A stretch of DNA of 64,000 nt from Sneathiella sedimenti (lineage in GTDB: Bacteria; Pseudomonadota; Alphaproteobacteria; Sneathiellales; Sneathiellaceae): NCBI RefSeq assembly GCF_017313765.1, contig NZ_JAFLNC010000002.1:806001-870000 (forward strand), read 5' to 3'. The notes under the pieces are model-generated. The model saw only the letters and a list, made by a program, of their open reading frames with translations. It was not told where the DNA came from and made no database searches. A program made the position numbers and the translations under genes. Every line of letters starts with the position of its first letter. The first letter of the stretch is position 1. Shown here piece by piece: positions 17,583-27,228 of this stretch.

Positions 17583-18899
17583 ATGATGCTGACAATGCTC
17601 CGGAAGTTCTGCGCGGAAGAAGGGGGGACGGCGCTGCTTGTCTTTGCTCTGGCCCTTTTTATCGTTATCGGCGGGATGGCGTTCGCCATAGATATGGCCC
17701 GGTTTTTAGCCGCGAAATCACGCCTCGGCATCGCCACTGAGATGGCCGTCGTGACAGCCGCCCAGAATTTCCGTTTTCTGAGCGCAGAAGAACTCGATCA
17801 ACTGGCAACAGAGATTGTGCGGGCAAATTTTCGAGGTACGGATTTACTGACCTATTCAGACGATACAATCGCACCTCCTTCTGTCAATCTTGCGACAATT
17901 GCGGGGACGGGTGAGATAACGCTAACGGCCTCGGTGGAAATTCCAACAACCCTGCTGCGTGCATTTAATTTTTTTGATGACGTGGCGGTTTCCACCTCAA
18001 TTTCGGCGGTGCAGGAAATGCCGGAAGCGGAGGTCGTGCTGGTCCTTGACGCGTCCGAGAGTCTGGGCTCATCAGGAAGGCTGGGCGATGTGACATCCGC
18101 GGCCACTGCCTTTGCTGGCTCGCTGGAGGCGGAAGTCGCACAGACGCAGGGGATAAAATGGGCCCTTGTTCCTGTTGGAAATGCCATTGTAAACGTCGCG
18201 CCACATAACAACTGGTTGGAAGAGGGGGCCTGGCCCGAAAACCTCCCGCCCGAGGGACCGGGAACGACGGAATGGAGCGGGGATCTGGCTGAGGATCGCT
18301 GGTGCGTCGCGCCGCGTGCGGGAACGGCAGGAGAGGGGGATACACTGCCTGGCACTGCCGCTTTTCCCTTGATCCTGACACTGGATTCGGAAATAGATCC
18401 CGATACCGGGCAACCGCATTACAGGAATATTACGACGGCGGATTGCCGGTCGGAGCGGATCAGGGGGCTTGCCGACAGCCTCAGCCTGACCGCAGCGCTC
18501 GGCACGCTCGAGGGGCATGGCAGTACGGCCTATGGCCGGGGAATTCTCTGGGCGGAACGGGTCCTTTCTCCGCAGTGGCAAGGGGTCTGGAGTGAGGAGA
18601 GCGGCCTGCCGGTGGCCTATGAAGACAACAGCGTTGAGAAAATTGCGGTCCTTGTCATCGGTACCAGCGCAGCGGATGCGGGGGAGGATACCCTCCTCGC
18701 CAATAGCTGTGCACGGATGAAACAGAACGGCATAACCCTTTATGTGATCGACTATCTAGCACCGGAGCCCACCCCCACGCTTTTGCGTCATTGCGCGACA
18801 TCTGGCGGACATTACTTTCGTGTAACGGAGGCGGCCTCCCTGCGGCGCGCGTTTTTTACCATCGCCAAGTTCATGACTGTGGTCCGCTTTTCCGGTTAA
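17583..18899 (+). CDS. tadG: TadG-like pilus protein with VWA-type domain
   Basis: The protein has 438 residues. The N-terminal Flp-like helix TALLVFALALFIVIGGMAFAIDMARFL (about 18-44) is typical of TadG. From about 150 it has a von Willebrand A-like fold with a MIDAS-type DASESLG motif, a large insertion rich in Gly/Pro, and a C-terminal segment GITLYVIDYL. GGGAGG precedes a double ATG. It ends the pilus operon and overlaps the convergent DUF1853 gene by 4 bp, with no visible intrinsic terminator. Confidence 0.85.
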   Translation: MMLTMLRKFCAEEGGTALLVFALALFIVIGGMAFAIDMARFLAAKSRLGIATEMAVVTAAQNFRFLSAEELDQLATEIVRANFRGTDLLTYSDDTIAPPSVNLATIAGTGEITLTASVEIPTTLLRAFNFFDDVAVSTSISAVQEMPEAEVVLVLDASESLGSSGRLGDVTSAATAFAGSLEAEVAQTQGIKWALVPVGNAIVNVAPHNNWLEEGAWPENLPPEGPGTTEWSGDLAEDRWCVAPRAGTAGEGDTLPGTAAFPLILTLDSEIDPDTGQPHYRNITTADCRSERIRGLADSLSLTAALGTLEGHGSTAYGRGILWAERVLSPQWQGVWSEESGLPVAYEDNSVEKIAVLVIGTSAADAGEDTLLANSCARMKQNGITLYVIDYLAPEPTPTLLRHCATSGGHYFRVTEAASLRRAFFTIAKFMTVVRFSG

Positions 18900-19792
18900 G
18901 CCGGCCAGCCTTCTGGGGTGATAAAGAAAGTGCCTTGGGAGGTAAGGCTGTCCGCTCCCTCATCGCGCATCAGATGAACAAGATGGGGCATGCGCCGCTG
19001 TGCGAAGACCCGGTCGATTGCCGCCAAAAGGGCCGGAACCTCCCCGGTCAGGGTTTCCTCGGGATAGAAGTAGGGGGTGAGCCACCGCTTTTTCTCGAGG
19101 ATGAGGAAATGGTCGAAGGCAGGCAGGGATACCTCCGCAAGTTTGTTTCTACCGAGCCATGGCCGTTTCAGGCCGCCTTCTGAAATTCTCTCCGGCAGGA
19201 CAGCGGGCGTTGCACCGGTGGAGTACGGGTAGAAAAGACAGCCTTTGATCCAGGGATGTGAGGTGACGTCTTGAAGGCCGAGGGAGGTCAGCACGGCGGC
19301 GGTTTCCGCTTGGGCGGGCAGCAGAAGCTGGTGACAATAAAGCCGGTCGAGTTTTCTTTTCAGCGTGTCTTTCTGCATCGGCCCGACGAAATCAGCTTCA
19401 TCCGCGGGCGATCCGATATTGAGATAGAATTTGATGGCGAGTTCCCAATGCCGGGCGCGGCCCTCAAATAGAAACGCGAGATCAATTTCCCCCAGACTGC
19501 GCTTCTCCCGGAAAATCGGGATATTACTGCCAACCAGCGTGACGGAGGGGAGGTTGTCGAGCCAGAAAATGACCAGCTGCTCAAAATACCGGCCAAGATT
19601 GAGCCGGGGCGTGGCGGCAAGATGGGCCAGCAGGGGCGCGGGGTCAGCCCTCAGCCGCGTGAGTAATGCGTTCGTTTCGGGGTGCTGCCCCAGGTCGGGA
19701 TCCGGCCTGTCCTTTAACAGAAAGGGAGAGGCGATGACCCATTCCAGATCCCGCAGGGCATAGGGCGTTCTGTGGTGCCGCGCCGCCGCCAT
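18896..19792 (-). CDS. DUF1853 family protein, probable PD-(D/E)XK fold
   Basis: The protein has 298 residues and matches DUF1853 by the blocks YFEQLVIFWLDNLPSVTL, SLGEIDLAFLF and RHWELAIKFYLN. The E-x-D, about 15 residues, E-x-K pattern (GEID then WELAIK) resembles the active site of PD-(D/E)XK nucleases, an inference from the pattern. Function in the family is not established. Its start overlaps the stop of the TSUP transporter gene (TAATG), so the two are co-translated. Confidence 0.75.
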   Translation of the reverse strand: MAAARHHRTPYALRDLEWVIASPFLLKDRPDPDLGQHPETNALLTRLRADPAPLLAHLAATPRLNLGRYFEQLVIFWLDNLPSVTLVGSNIPIFREKRSLGEIDLAFLFEGRARHWELAIKFYLNIGSPADEADFVGPMQKDTLKRKLDRLYCHQLLLPAQAETAAVLTSLGLQDVTSHPWIKGCLFYPYSTGATPAVLPERISEGGLKRPWLGRNKLAEVSLPAFDHFLILEKKRWLTPYFYPEETLTGEVPALLAAIDRVFAQRRMPHLVHLMRDEGADSLTSQGTFFITPEGWPA

Positions 19793-20622
19793 TATCCATA
19801 CAGGCTGTAAAACATCCGCAGGGATGTAAGGAACAGGAAGAAGGCAAAGGCTTTTTTCAGGAGGCTCCCGTTGATCTGATGGGCAATTTTCGCACCAACC
19901 GGCGCGAACAGGGCAGCCATTGGAAAGATCACCAGAAAGCCCAGGATATTGACATAGCCGATATTCCCCGGCGGAAGCTTGGCGGTATCCAGGCCTGCGA
20001 TCAGGAAACCGATGGTGCCGGGTACGGCAATGATCAGCCCAATGGCCGCTGCCGTGCCGACAGCCTTCCGGATCGGGTAATTGAAGAGGGTCAGGATCGG
20101 CACGGTAAAGGTGCCGCCGCCGATGCCCATCATGGCGGAAAAGCCACCGATAAAGAGCGCGATGAGCTGCTTGAACGGGGCCTTCGGCAGGCTTTCGGAG
20201 ATATGCACGTTATCGGGCCGAAACGCCATGTTCGCCGCGACGACAAGGGCGAGTGTCGCAAACACAAGGGTGAGCAGATTGCTGTTGGCGTAGGCGGCAA
20301 CAATCGTGCCCAGTATGACCCCGATAAAGATCACCGGCCCCCAGCTTTTCAGGAGATCGACATCAATCGCCCCCTTTTTGTAATGGGACCGCGCGGAGGA
20401 GATTGAGGTTGGGATAATGGTGGCAAGAGATGTTCCGATGGCGACGTGAATCCTGATCGTGTCATCGACACCGAAAAAAGGCAGGATATTATAGAGCACG
20501 GGCACAATGACAATGCCACCGCCAACACCGAGTAGACCGGCCAGAACGCCGCCTACAAGTCCCGTTCCGGCAAGTGCCGCAATCAGGCCAATCAAAAGCG
20601 GCAGGGAAACATCAGCGAACAT
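19792..20622 (-). CDS. TSUP (TauE/SafE) family membrane transporter
   Basis: The protein has 276 residues with about eight hydrophobic segments. The two family repeats each begin with a Gly-rich motif: GLLGVGGGIVIVPVLY near residues 30-45 and MMGIGGGTFTVPILTL near 165-180. TSUP proteins export or import sulfur-containing or other organic anions; sulfite, sulfoacetate or taurine-derived sulfur are known substrates, but none is assigned here. Sulfite is worth testing because a SoeABC locus lies 26 kb away. Confidence 0.88.
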   Translation of the reverse strand: MFADVSLPLLIGLIAALAGTGLVGGVLAGLLGVGGGIVIVPVLYNILPFFGVDDTIRIHVAIGTSLATIIPTSISSARSHYKKGAIDVDLLKSWGPVIFIGVILGTIVAAYANSNLLTLVFATLALVVAANMAFRPDNVHISESLPKAPFKQLIALFIGGFSAMMGIGGGTFTVPILTLFNYPIRKAVGTAAAIGLIIAVPGTIGFLIAGLDTAKLPPGNIGYVNILGFLVIFPMAALFAPVGAKIAHQINGSLLKKAFAFFLFLTSLRMFYSLYG

Positions 20623-20679
20623 ACAGCAAAACTCCTCATTTACGGGATAATGGACTTTAAGCGTTGGGTAGAACCTATC

Positions 20680-22125
20680 TTAGTTGCTTTTTAGCAGGTC
20701 ACGAAGGATAAGTTCCAGCTTATTGAGGGAATTACATGTCTGTGCCGTGGTGCAATAGGGCGCGATGCGGAGCATTTCCGAATCCCCGGATCCCCAGATC
20801 GACTTGCGTTCCGGGTTGAGCCAGATAACCCTCTTCGCCCGCAGTTTGATTTCCTTCAGGATGTCGACCCGAGGGTCCGCGCCGTTGGAGCGGCCGTCGC
20901 CGAGGAAAATCACCGTCGTCCGGTTGTCGATATCGTTCAGGCAAAGGTCCTTAAAATCCTCAAGCGCCCGTCCGTAATCCGTAGATCGTCCGCCATATTT
21001 GTCGATGGCATAGGGAATCGCCTCTTCCGGGCCGAGCCGGTCGAACTCCGCCGTTATTTCGCCAAGGTCGCCCGAGAACGCGAAGGATCGCACTTTGGGC
21101 AGCACCTCATTGAGGCTATAAAGGAATAGCAGCAGAAAACGCGCTACCGACGCGACGGAGCCCGAAACGTCGCAGACCGCCAGGACCTTCGGCCGGTCCT
21201 TATGCTTTTGCTTCCAGTGCGTCTCGAACAGGATGCCGTCATAGGCAACGTTGCGGCGCATGGTCTTGCGAATATCGAGGTGACCCCGGTTCTTCACTTT
21301 TTTCACGCGCGAGTTCATGTCGGTCAGGCGTTTCGCCATGCGCTGAACAAGCAGGCGCATATATTTGAAGTCGCGATGCTCGACGTTGGAGAGACGGACA
21401 TTCTTCAGGATATCCTGCCGGAATTGCTTGGCCTTGCCGCTGCTGGTGAGCGCGAGTTGACGCTCCACCATGTCGCGCACCGCATCGAACAGGAGCTCCG
21501 TTCGCCCGGACAGGCGATCGGCACCGGCCGCGTCGCCTTCCTGGTTGCGCCGGGAAATCTCCCGATTTACCTGATCGAGTCCCATCCCCTCCATGATCCG
21601 GCGGGTATAAAGGCCCCGCTGGGTCATGAGAACGATATTGCGAAGGTTGGCGGCATTCGCTGCGGCTGTCATGGCCATGGTCAGCTCGGTCCGGTCATTG
21701 CGTTCCAGCAGGTCAATGAGCGGGGCAGTCGCACCGCCCTGGCTCTGTTCGCCGGAAAAGCCGCCTCCGCCTTCTCCTCCGCCGGAGGCTGGGCTGGGTT
21801 GCCCCTCATCATCATTCGCAGCTGTAGGTGGCGGCGAGGACTCAGCAGTCTGGGACGTTTCCGGATTTTCGGCCTCTTCCTGCGTGTTCTCCGGATCGAG
21901 GTCGGGATTGATCTGGTAGCTGAAAAACTCGTCGAAACACCGCTCGAAACTTTCCTGTTCCTCGATCGTCTTGGCCATGACTTGCGCGAGCGCGGTTTTC
22001 AGCAGGCCTCGATCCTTGTAGCCGAACAGACGTACGGTCTCAGCGGCGTCGACGCTTTCGCTGATCGACACCGGCACATCCGAATAGCGCAGCATCTCAA
22101 CAAAATCTGCGAGCGCCTTATCCAT
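20680..22125 (-). CDS. VWA domain protein, CoxE-like
   Basis: The protein has 481 residues. It has the DUF58-like/CoxE organisation: an N-terminal helical part, an acidic Pro/Ser/Gly-rich linker (about 95-130), then a C-terminal VWA domain with the MIDAS motif CDVSGSVAS (about 318) and later TVIFLGDGRSNG. With the adjacent MoxR ATPase it forms the AAA+/VWA pair that inserts metals or remodels enzyme complexes (CoxD/CoxE in CO dehydrogenase). No CO dehydrogenase genes are nearby. Start and upstream stop overlap (TAATG). Confidence 0.85.
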   Translation of the reverse strand: MDKALADFVEMLRYSDVPVSISESVDAAETVRLFGYKDRGLLKTALAQVMAKTIEEQESFERCFDEFFSYQINPDLDPENTQEEAENPETSQTAESSPPPTAANDDEGQPSPASGGGEGGGGFSGEQSQGGATAPLIDLLERNDRTELTMAMTAAANAANLRNIVLMTQRGLYTRRIMEGMGLDQVNREISRRNQEGDAAGADRLSGRTELLFDAVRDMVERQLALTSSGKAKQFRQDILKNVRLSNVEHRDFKYMRLLVQRMAKRLTDMNSRVKKVKNRGHLDIRKTMRRNVAYDGILFETHWKQKHKDRPKVLAVCDVSGSVASVARFLLLFLYSLNEVLPKVRSFAFSGDLGEITAEFDRLGPEEAIPYAIDKYGGRSTDYGRALEDFKDLCLNDIDNRTTVIFLGDGRSNGADPRVDILKEIKLRAKRVIWLNPERKSIWGSGDSEMLRIAPYCTTAQTCNSLNKLELILRDLLKSN

Positions 22126-23072
22126 TAGCGGAACTCTTTGCGTGCCACAGCGATAAATTTCGGGACTTCGCTGCTCATATTATCAATGTCTTCCTCGAAT
22201 TTCAGCAGCATGTTCAGCGTGTTCCGTACAAGGTCGACATCGAGCTTGTCCGCATGGAGCAGCATCAAGGTGCGGGCCCAGTCGATGGTCTCGCTGACCG
22301 CCGGAAGTTTCTTGAGATCCTGCGTGCGAAGCTGCTGGACGAAGGAGACGAGCTGGTTGCGCAAATTCTCTTCCAGTTCCGGCACCCGCGTCTGGATGAT
22401 CCGCCGTTCCAGGGAGGCATCGGGGAAAGGGATGTAAAGATGCAGGCAGCGGCGTTTCAGTGCGTCGCTCATTTCCCGGCTGTTGTTACTGGTCAGGAAG
22501 ACGAGCGGCTTGGTTTTTGCCTTGATCGTGCCGATTTCGGGAACGGATATCTGGTAATCCGAGAGGATTTCCAGAAGATAGGCCTCGAACTCATGGTCCG
22601 ACTTGTCGATCTCGTCAATCAGGAGAACCGTTTTCTCCTTCGACTGCAACGCTTGCAGGAGAGGGCGGGCGTCCAGGAATTTTTCAGAGTAAAAGCTGTC
22701 GCCGAACTGGTGCAGCTTTTCCATGGATTGCTCCAAACCGACGGCATCTTCCAGAAGATCGCCGAGCTTTTCCTTCAGGATCTGGGTATAGAGAAGCTGC
22801 TTGCCGTATTTCCATTCATAGAGCGCTTTCGATTCATCCAGCCCTTCATAGCATTGCAGGCGGATCAGCGGCGCGGAGAGTATTTCCGAGGCGGCCTTGG
22901 CCAGTTCCGTCTTGCCGACGCCGGGCGGTCCCTCGACCAGGATAGGCTTATCCAGCTTCTGCGACAGGTAGATGGAGGTGGCGATATGGCGATCGCAGAT
23001 ATAACCGGCCGTTTCAAATCCCTCTTTGATCAGGTCGATGGCGGTTGCTGGGTCTTTATCAATGAATGTCAC
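22125..23072 (-). CDS. MoxR-type AAA+ ATPase, CoxD-like
   Basis: The protein has 315 residues. Walker A is VEGPPGVGKTELAKAASE (about 46-63), Walker B is VLLIDEIDKSD (about 149-159), and sensor 1 is FLTSNNSREMSDALKRRC. It starts at GTG (23072); no nearby in-frame ATG exists. It is paired with the VWA gene. Likely acts as a cytoplasmic chaperone that uses ATP to mature a client enzyme; molybdenum enzymes elsewhere in the window are candidates by inference only. Confidence 0.9.
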   Translation of the reverse strand: MTFIDKDPATAIDLIKEGFETAGYICDRHIATSIYLSQKLDKPILVEGPPGVGKTELAKAASEILSAPLIRLQCYEGLDESKALYEWKYGKQLLYTQILKEKLGDLLEDAVGLEQSMEKLHQFGDSFYSEKFLDARPLLQALQSKEKTVLLIDEIDKSDHEFEAYLLEILSDYQISVPEIGTIKAKTKPLVFLTSNNSREMSDALKRRCLHLYIPFPDASLERRIIQTRVPELEENLRNQLVSFVQQLRTQDLKKLPAVSETIDWARTLMLLHADKLDVDLVRNTLNMLLKFEEDIDNMSSEVPKFIAVARKEFR

Positions 23073-23202
23073 GTATCGGTTCCATGTTATTATTATTGTT
23101 CACTGGTTAAAAAAGATTACCTATTCAATAGCAGGCTCGTCCGCGCTTTGCTAGGGCAATCCAACTGGACAGCGGATGCAGGGCGCGGTAAAAAGCGGCA
23201 AC

Positions 23203-23224
23203 AATGCGGCTTATATGCCGCATT
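23203..23224 (+). promoter_or_regulatory. Perfect 8-bp inverted repeat in the alaS leader
   Basis: AATGCGGC-TTATAT-GCCGCATT lies 30 bp upstream of the alaS ATG, in the likely promoter or 5' leader. E. coli AlaRS represses its own gene by binding a palindrome at the transcription start, so an operator is one reading; a leader hairpin is another. Confidence 0.4.
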
Positions 23225-23253
23225 TTACTGCTTAGGTGAACGGAAATGGCAAA

Positions 23254-25938
23254 ATGAGTACGACAAAAGAAATACGCAGCTCCTTTCTCGACTATTTCGC
23301 AAAGAATGGTCATGAAAAGGTGGACAGTTCCCCGCTGGTGCCGCGGAACGATCCCACCTTGCTGTTCACCAATGCAGGCATGGTGCAGTTCAAGAATGTC
23401 TTCACCGGCCAGGAAAAGCGGCCCTATGACCGCGCAGTGACGACACAGAAATGTGTCCGGGCGGGCGGCAAGCATAATGACCTTGAGAATGTCGGCTATA
23501 CCGCGCGCCACCACACCTTTTTCGAGATGCTGGGCAATTTCTCCTTTGGCGACTATTTCAAGGATCAGGCGATTGAGCTGGCCTGGAACCTGCTGACCAA
23601 GGAATTCGGCCTGCCGAAGGAAAAGCTGCTGGTTACTGTCTATCATGATGATGACGAGGCCGCGGGGCATTGGAAGAAGATCGCGGGGCTGTCCGATGAC
23701 AGGATCATCCGGATCGCAACGTCCGATAACTTCTGGTCCATGGGCGATACGGGCCCCTGCGGTCCCTGTTCCGAGATTTTCTTTGACCATGGCGAGGGAA
23801 TCCCCGGCGGACCGCCGGGCAGCCCGGACGAGGACGGCGACCGCTTTATCGAGATATGGAATCTCGTCTTTATGCAGTTCGAGCAGTTGGCCGGCGGCAA
23901 GCGCGAAAATCTTCCGCGTCCGTCGATTGATACCGGCATGGGGCTGGAGCGGGTGACCGCCGTCCTGCAGGGCAAGCACGATAACTATGACATTGACCTG
24001 ATGCGCCATATTATCGAGGCCTCGGCCGATGTTTCGGGCATTTCGGCGGATGGGGAATTCAAGGTCTCCCACCGGGTGATTGCCGATCATTTGCGCTCCT
24101 CCTCCTTCCTTGTTGCGGACGGTGTTCTGCCGTCAAATGAGGGGCGGGGATATGTGCTCCGGCGGATCATGCGCCGCGCCATGCGCCATGCCCATATGCT
24201 GGGGGCGAAGGAACCGATGGTCTACAAGCTGGTGCAGACCCTCGTTAGTGAAATGGGAGAGGCTTTTCCCGAACTCGCCCGTGCCCAGTCGCTGATTACC
24301 GAGACATTGAAACTGGAGGAAACCCGCTTCAAGGAAACCCTCGATCGCGGCCTCAAGCTGCTGGGCGATGCCACAGAGAAACTCGGCGGCAGTGATCCGC
24401 TTCCGGGCGATGTCGCCTTCAAGCTCTACGATACCTTCGGCTTTCCGCTCGATCTCACGAAAGACATCCTTCGCGGCCAGAATCGTCAGCTTGATGAGGC
24501 TGGCTTCGACGCAGCGATGAAGAAACAGAAGGAAGCAGCCCGTGCCGCCTGGTCCGGCTCCGGGGATGCGGCAACGGACACCCTCTGGTTCGACCTGCAT
24601 GAAAAAGTCGGCGCGACCGAATTCTTGGGCTACCAGACCGAAACAGCCGAAGGCAAGGTGCAGGCCATCATCAAGGACGGCAAGGAAGTTAAATCCGCAA
24701 CACAGGGTGAGGAGGTCATGGTCGTCCTCAACCAGACGTCCTTCTATGGCGAAAGCGGTGGCCAGGAAGGCGATCACGGCATGCTGAAGTCTGCCGAGGG
24801 CTTTGCCATGGTGGTCAAGGACACTCAGAAGAAGCAGGATCTTTTCATCCATATCGGGCAGGTCGCCAAGGGGACGCTGAACGTGGAGGATGTGGTGGAA
24901 ACCCATGTCGATCACCGTCGCCGCAGTCGCCTTCGCGCCCATCATTCGGCGACCCATCTGCTGCATGAGGCATTGCGCCAGACGCTGGGCGATCATGTGA
25001 CCCAGAAAGGCTCCCTCGTGGCGGAAGATCGGCTGCGCTTCGATTTCGCCCACCAAAAACCGATGAGCGATGCCGAACTTGCCGAAGTGGAGAAGGCGGT
25101 GAATGACCGCATTCGCGTGAATGCCGATGTAGCCGTGCATCTCACCACACCGGAAGAGGCCATCAAGGCCGGGGCCATGGCGCTCTTTGGCGAGAAATAC
25201 GGTGATGAAGTCCGGGTTGTCTCCATGGGGGGATTGGATGAAAGCAAAGGGGCCGGTCGCAACTACTCGACGGAGCTCTGCGGCGGTACCCATGTCGCGC
25301 GCACCGGTGATATCGGGTTCCTGAAAATTATAGGTGAGGGAGGTCTTGCCGCCGGTATCCGCCGGATCGAGGCAGTGGCCGGGGAGGCCGCGCTTGACTA
25401 TGTGAACGATCGCGAGAAAATCCTGGCGGACGCCGCCGCGACTCTCAAGATCGCACCGCATGAACTTGGCAATCGTATCCAGAGCCTGCTGGAGGAGCGG
25501 AAAAAGCTCGAACGCGAGCTGGCCGATACCCGCAAGAAACTGGTAAGCGGCGGGGGTGGCAGCGCAGCGGACGCGCCGGAGAAGGTCGGCGATATTTCGC
25601 TGATGGCCCGTCTTTTGAGCGATGTCCCGCCGAAAGACCTGAAGCCCATGGCCGATGAGATCAAGAAGCAGCTGAAGAGCGGCGTTATTGTCCTGATCAG
25701 CAATAACGAGGGGAAAGCCTCCATCGTTGTCAGCGTCACGGGTGATTTAACGAGTGAAATCAGCGCGGTGGATCTGGTCCGCGCGGGCTCCGAGGCGCTT
25801 GGCGGCAAGGGTGGCGGCGGTCGCCCGGATATGGCGCAGGCGGGCGGCCCCGATGGGACGAAGGGCGAGGAGGCCGTTACCGCCATCAAGAGCCTGATCG
25901 CAAAACTGACCTCCGGCGAGATTTTGGCCGGGCAGTAA
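23254..25938 (+). CDS. alaS: Alanyl-tRNA synthetase
   Basis: The protein has 894 residues, near the usual class IIc AlaRS length. It has the N-terminal aminoacylation core ([15 protein letters not shown], then [14 protein letters not shown] and a motif 3-like [13 protein letters not shown]). The editing domain has the HxxxH zinc site ([12 protein letters not shown]) and [13 protein letters not shown]. The C-Ala region ends with a Gly-rich loop [16 protein letters not shown]. The ATG at 23254 matches the typical N-terminus; an upstream GTG would add six residues. It is monocistronic, with a leader dyad and a downstream hairpin. Confidence 0.98.
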   Translation: MSTTKEIRSSFLDYFAKNGHEKVDSSPLVPRNDPTLLFTNAGMVQFKNVFTGQEKRPYDRAVTTQKCVRAGGKHNDLENVGYTARHHTFFEMLGNFSFGDYFKDQAIELAWNLLTKEFGLPKEKLLVTVYHDDDEAAGHWKKIAGLSDDRIIRIATSDNFWSMGDTGPCGPCSEIFFDHGEGIPGGPPGSPDEDGDRFIEIWNLVFMQFEQLAGGKRENLPRPSIDTGMGLERVTAVLQGKHDNYDIDLMRHIIEASADVSGISADGEFKVSHRVIADHLRSSSFLVADGVLPSNEGRGYVLRRIMRRAMRHAHMLGAKEPMVYKLVQTLVSEMGEAFPELARAQSLITETLKLEETRFKETLDRGLKLLGDATEKLGGSDPLPGDVAFKLYDTFGFPLDLTKDILRGQNRQLDEAGFDAAMKKQKEAARAAWSGSGDAATDTLWFDLHEKVGATEFLGYQTETAEGKVQAIIKDGKEVKSATQGEEVMVVLNQTSFYGESGGQEGDHGMLKSAEGFAMVVKDTQKKQDLFIHIGQVAKGTLNVEDVVETHVDHRRRSRLRAHHSATHLLHEALRQTLGDHVTQKGSLVAEDRLRFDFAHQKPMSDAELAEVEKAVNDRIRVNADVAVHLTTPEEAIKAGAMALFGEKYGDEVRVVSMGGLDESKGAGRNYSTELCGGTHVARTGDIGFLKIIGEGGLAAGIRRIEAVAGEAALDYVNDREKILADAAATLKIAPHELGNRIQSLLEERKKLERELADTRKKLVSGGGGSAADAPEKVGDISLMARLLSDVPPKDLKPMADEIKKQLKSGVIVLISNNEGKASIVVSVTGDLTSEISAVDLVRAGSEALGGKGGGGRPDMAQAGGPDGTKGEEAVTAIKSLIAKLTSGEILAGQ

Positions 25939-25945
25939 CATACTC

Positions 25946-25980
25946 AAAAAGCCGGCAGGTTTGCCGTCCTGCCGGCCCTT
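25946..25980 (+). terminator. Probable terminator of alaS
   Basis: AAAAA is followed by GCCGGCAGG (25951-25959), an 8-nt loop and CCTGCCGGC (25968-25976), a perfect 9-bp GC-rich stem 13 bp after the alaS stop. Only CCTTA follows, so it is not a canonical T-tract terminator. Confidence 0.6.
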
Positions 25981-26000
25981 ACACTACAGGTTAATCGACT

Positions 26001-26044
26001 GTGCCGTCCCGATCCAATCGGGGTAGTATTGGCAGGGACGGCAC
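26001..26044. ncRNA. Structured 44-nt intergenic element between alaS and htpX
   Basis: GTGCCGTCCC (26001-26010) and GGGACGGCAC (26035-26044) form a perfect 10-bp stem. Inside it, CCAAT (26014-26018) can pair with ATTGG (26028-26032). Alternatively CCCGAT-CCA-ATCGGG (26008-26022) forms a competing hairpin. Either a second terminator, a small RNA or a protein-binding dyad; the RNA class and strand are not known. Confidence 0.3.
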
Positions 26045-26172
26045 TTCCTCCCTAGACTTGCCGGCTTCCAGTCATTTAACTGCTAACCGGTAAATCTGCA
26101 TTTGGTGGTTTGATGTGACGGAAAAGCGGCAATTTCGGGGTAATTCCATGGCCGCCATATTTTGCGGCATCG

Positions 26173-26203
26173 CTTGATATTCCCGCTATTTCCAATACAT
26201 ATA
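26173..26203 (+). promoter_or_regulatory. Candidate htpX promoter
   Basis: CTTGATA (26173-26179), then 16 bp, then TACATATA (26196-26203), about 38 bp before the htpX ATG. The CTTGA start resembles heat-shock sigma (RpoH) -35 elements, which fits htpX; the -10 is a poor match to CCCATNT, so a housekeeping promoter is also possible. Confidence 0.35.
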
Positions 26204-26241
26204 AAGGGCGCCTGCAAAGGTATGCCTGTTGGGTGAGGAAC

Positions 26242-27228
26242 ATGAATTATTTCAAGACCGGATTGTTGATTGCCGCCATTACCGCGTTGTTTCTGGCCGT
26301 TGGATTTATGCTCGGCGGAACGACAGGGATGCTGGTTGCACTTGTCGTGGCGATTGCCATGAACGGCTTCGCTTTTTGGAACTCGGACAAGATGGTCCTC
26401 AAGATGTATGGTGCGCGGCAGGTCAGCCGGAGCGACGCGCCCGGGCTCTATCGGCTGGTGGAGGAACTGGCGGCTCGGGCCGACTTACCCATGCCGAAGG
26501 TGTTCATCATGGAAAATCCGCAGCCCAATGCCTTTGCAACGGGCCGAAATCCCGAAAACGCCGCTGTTGCGGTGACCACCGGCCTCATGCGGATTTTGAA
26601 TGAACAGGAGACGGCGGGCGTTCTTGCCCATGAGCTGGCCCATATCAAGAACCGCGATACCCTGACCATGACAGTGACGGCAACCATTGCCGGTGCGATC
26701 AGCATGCTGGCCAACTTTGCCTTCTTCTTTGGTGGCAGCCGGGATAACCGGGGCGGCATTCTCGGTACTCTTGCGATCATGATCCTTGCGCCACTCGGTG
26801 CGATGCTGGTGCAGATGGCCATCAGCCGGACACGGGAATATTCTGCGGATCAAACGGGTGCGGAAATATGCGGAAATCCGGAGTGGCTGGCGACGGCGCT
26901 GCAAAAGCTGGAAAGCACGGCGCGCGGTATCGAGAATATTCCGGCGGAGAAAAATCCCGCCTCGGCCAGCCTGTTCATAATCAATCCCCTGCATGGACAG
27001 CGGGCAGATAATCTCTTCTCGACCCATCCGTCGACGGCAAACCGCGTTGAACGGCTGAAAGAACTGGCAAAATCACTGGTGCCGTCCGGTGCCCGGAGAA
27101 TGCGCACAGGTACCCGCGACCGTTATTCCCATGAGGGAATGTTCAGGAAGAAGTCGTCACGCGGCGCCATTCCCTACACTGATGATCCCGCGACGCGGCC
27201 CCGTCCGAAGAAAGGCCCCTGGGGCTGA
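26242..27228 (+). CDS. htpX: Membrane metalloprotease HtpX
   Basis: The protein has 328 residues. Two N-terminal transmembrane helices (about 5-22 and 26-42) are followed by the M48 zinc site [14 protein letters not shown] (about 131-144). Two further helices follow, and a downstream Glu in [14 protein letters not shown] completes the zinc ligands. HtpX degrades misfolded inner-membrane proteins. The C-terminus is extended by about 50 basic residues. GAGGAA precedes the ATG at 26242; a GTG three codons upstream overlaps that site. It abuts the convergent tetR-type gene with no gap. Confidence 0.95.
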   Translation: MNYFKTGLLIAAITALFLAVGFMLGGTTGMLVALVVAIAMNGFAFWNSDKMVLKMYGARQVSRSDAPGLYRLVEELAARADLPMPKVFIMENPQPNAFATGRNPENAAVAVTTGLMRILNEQETAGVLAHELAHIKNRDTLTMTVTATIAGAISMLANFAFFFGGSRDNRGGILGTLAIMILAPLGAMLVQMAISRTREYSADQTGAEICGNPEWLATALQKLESTARGIENIPAEKNPASASLFIINPLHGQRADNLFSTHPSTANRVERLKELAKSLVPSGARRMRTGTRDRYSHEGMFRKKSSRGAIPYTDDPATRPRPKKGPWG

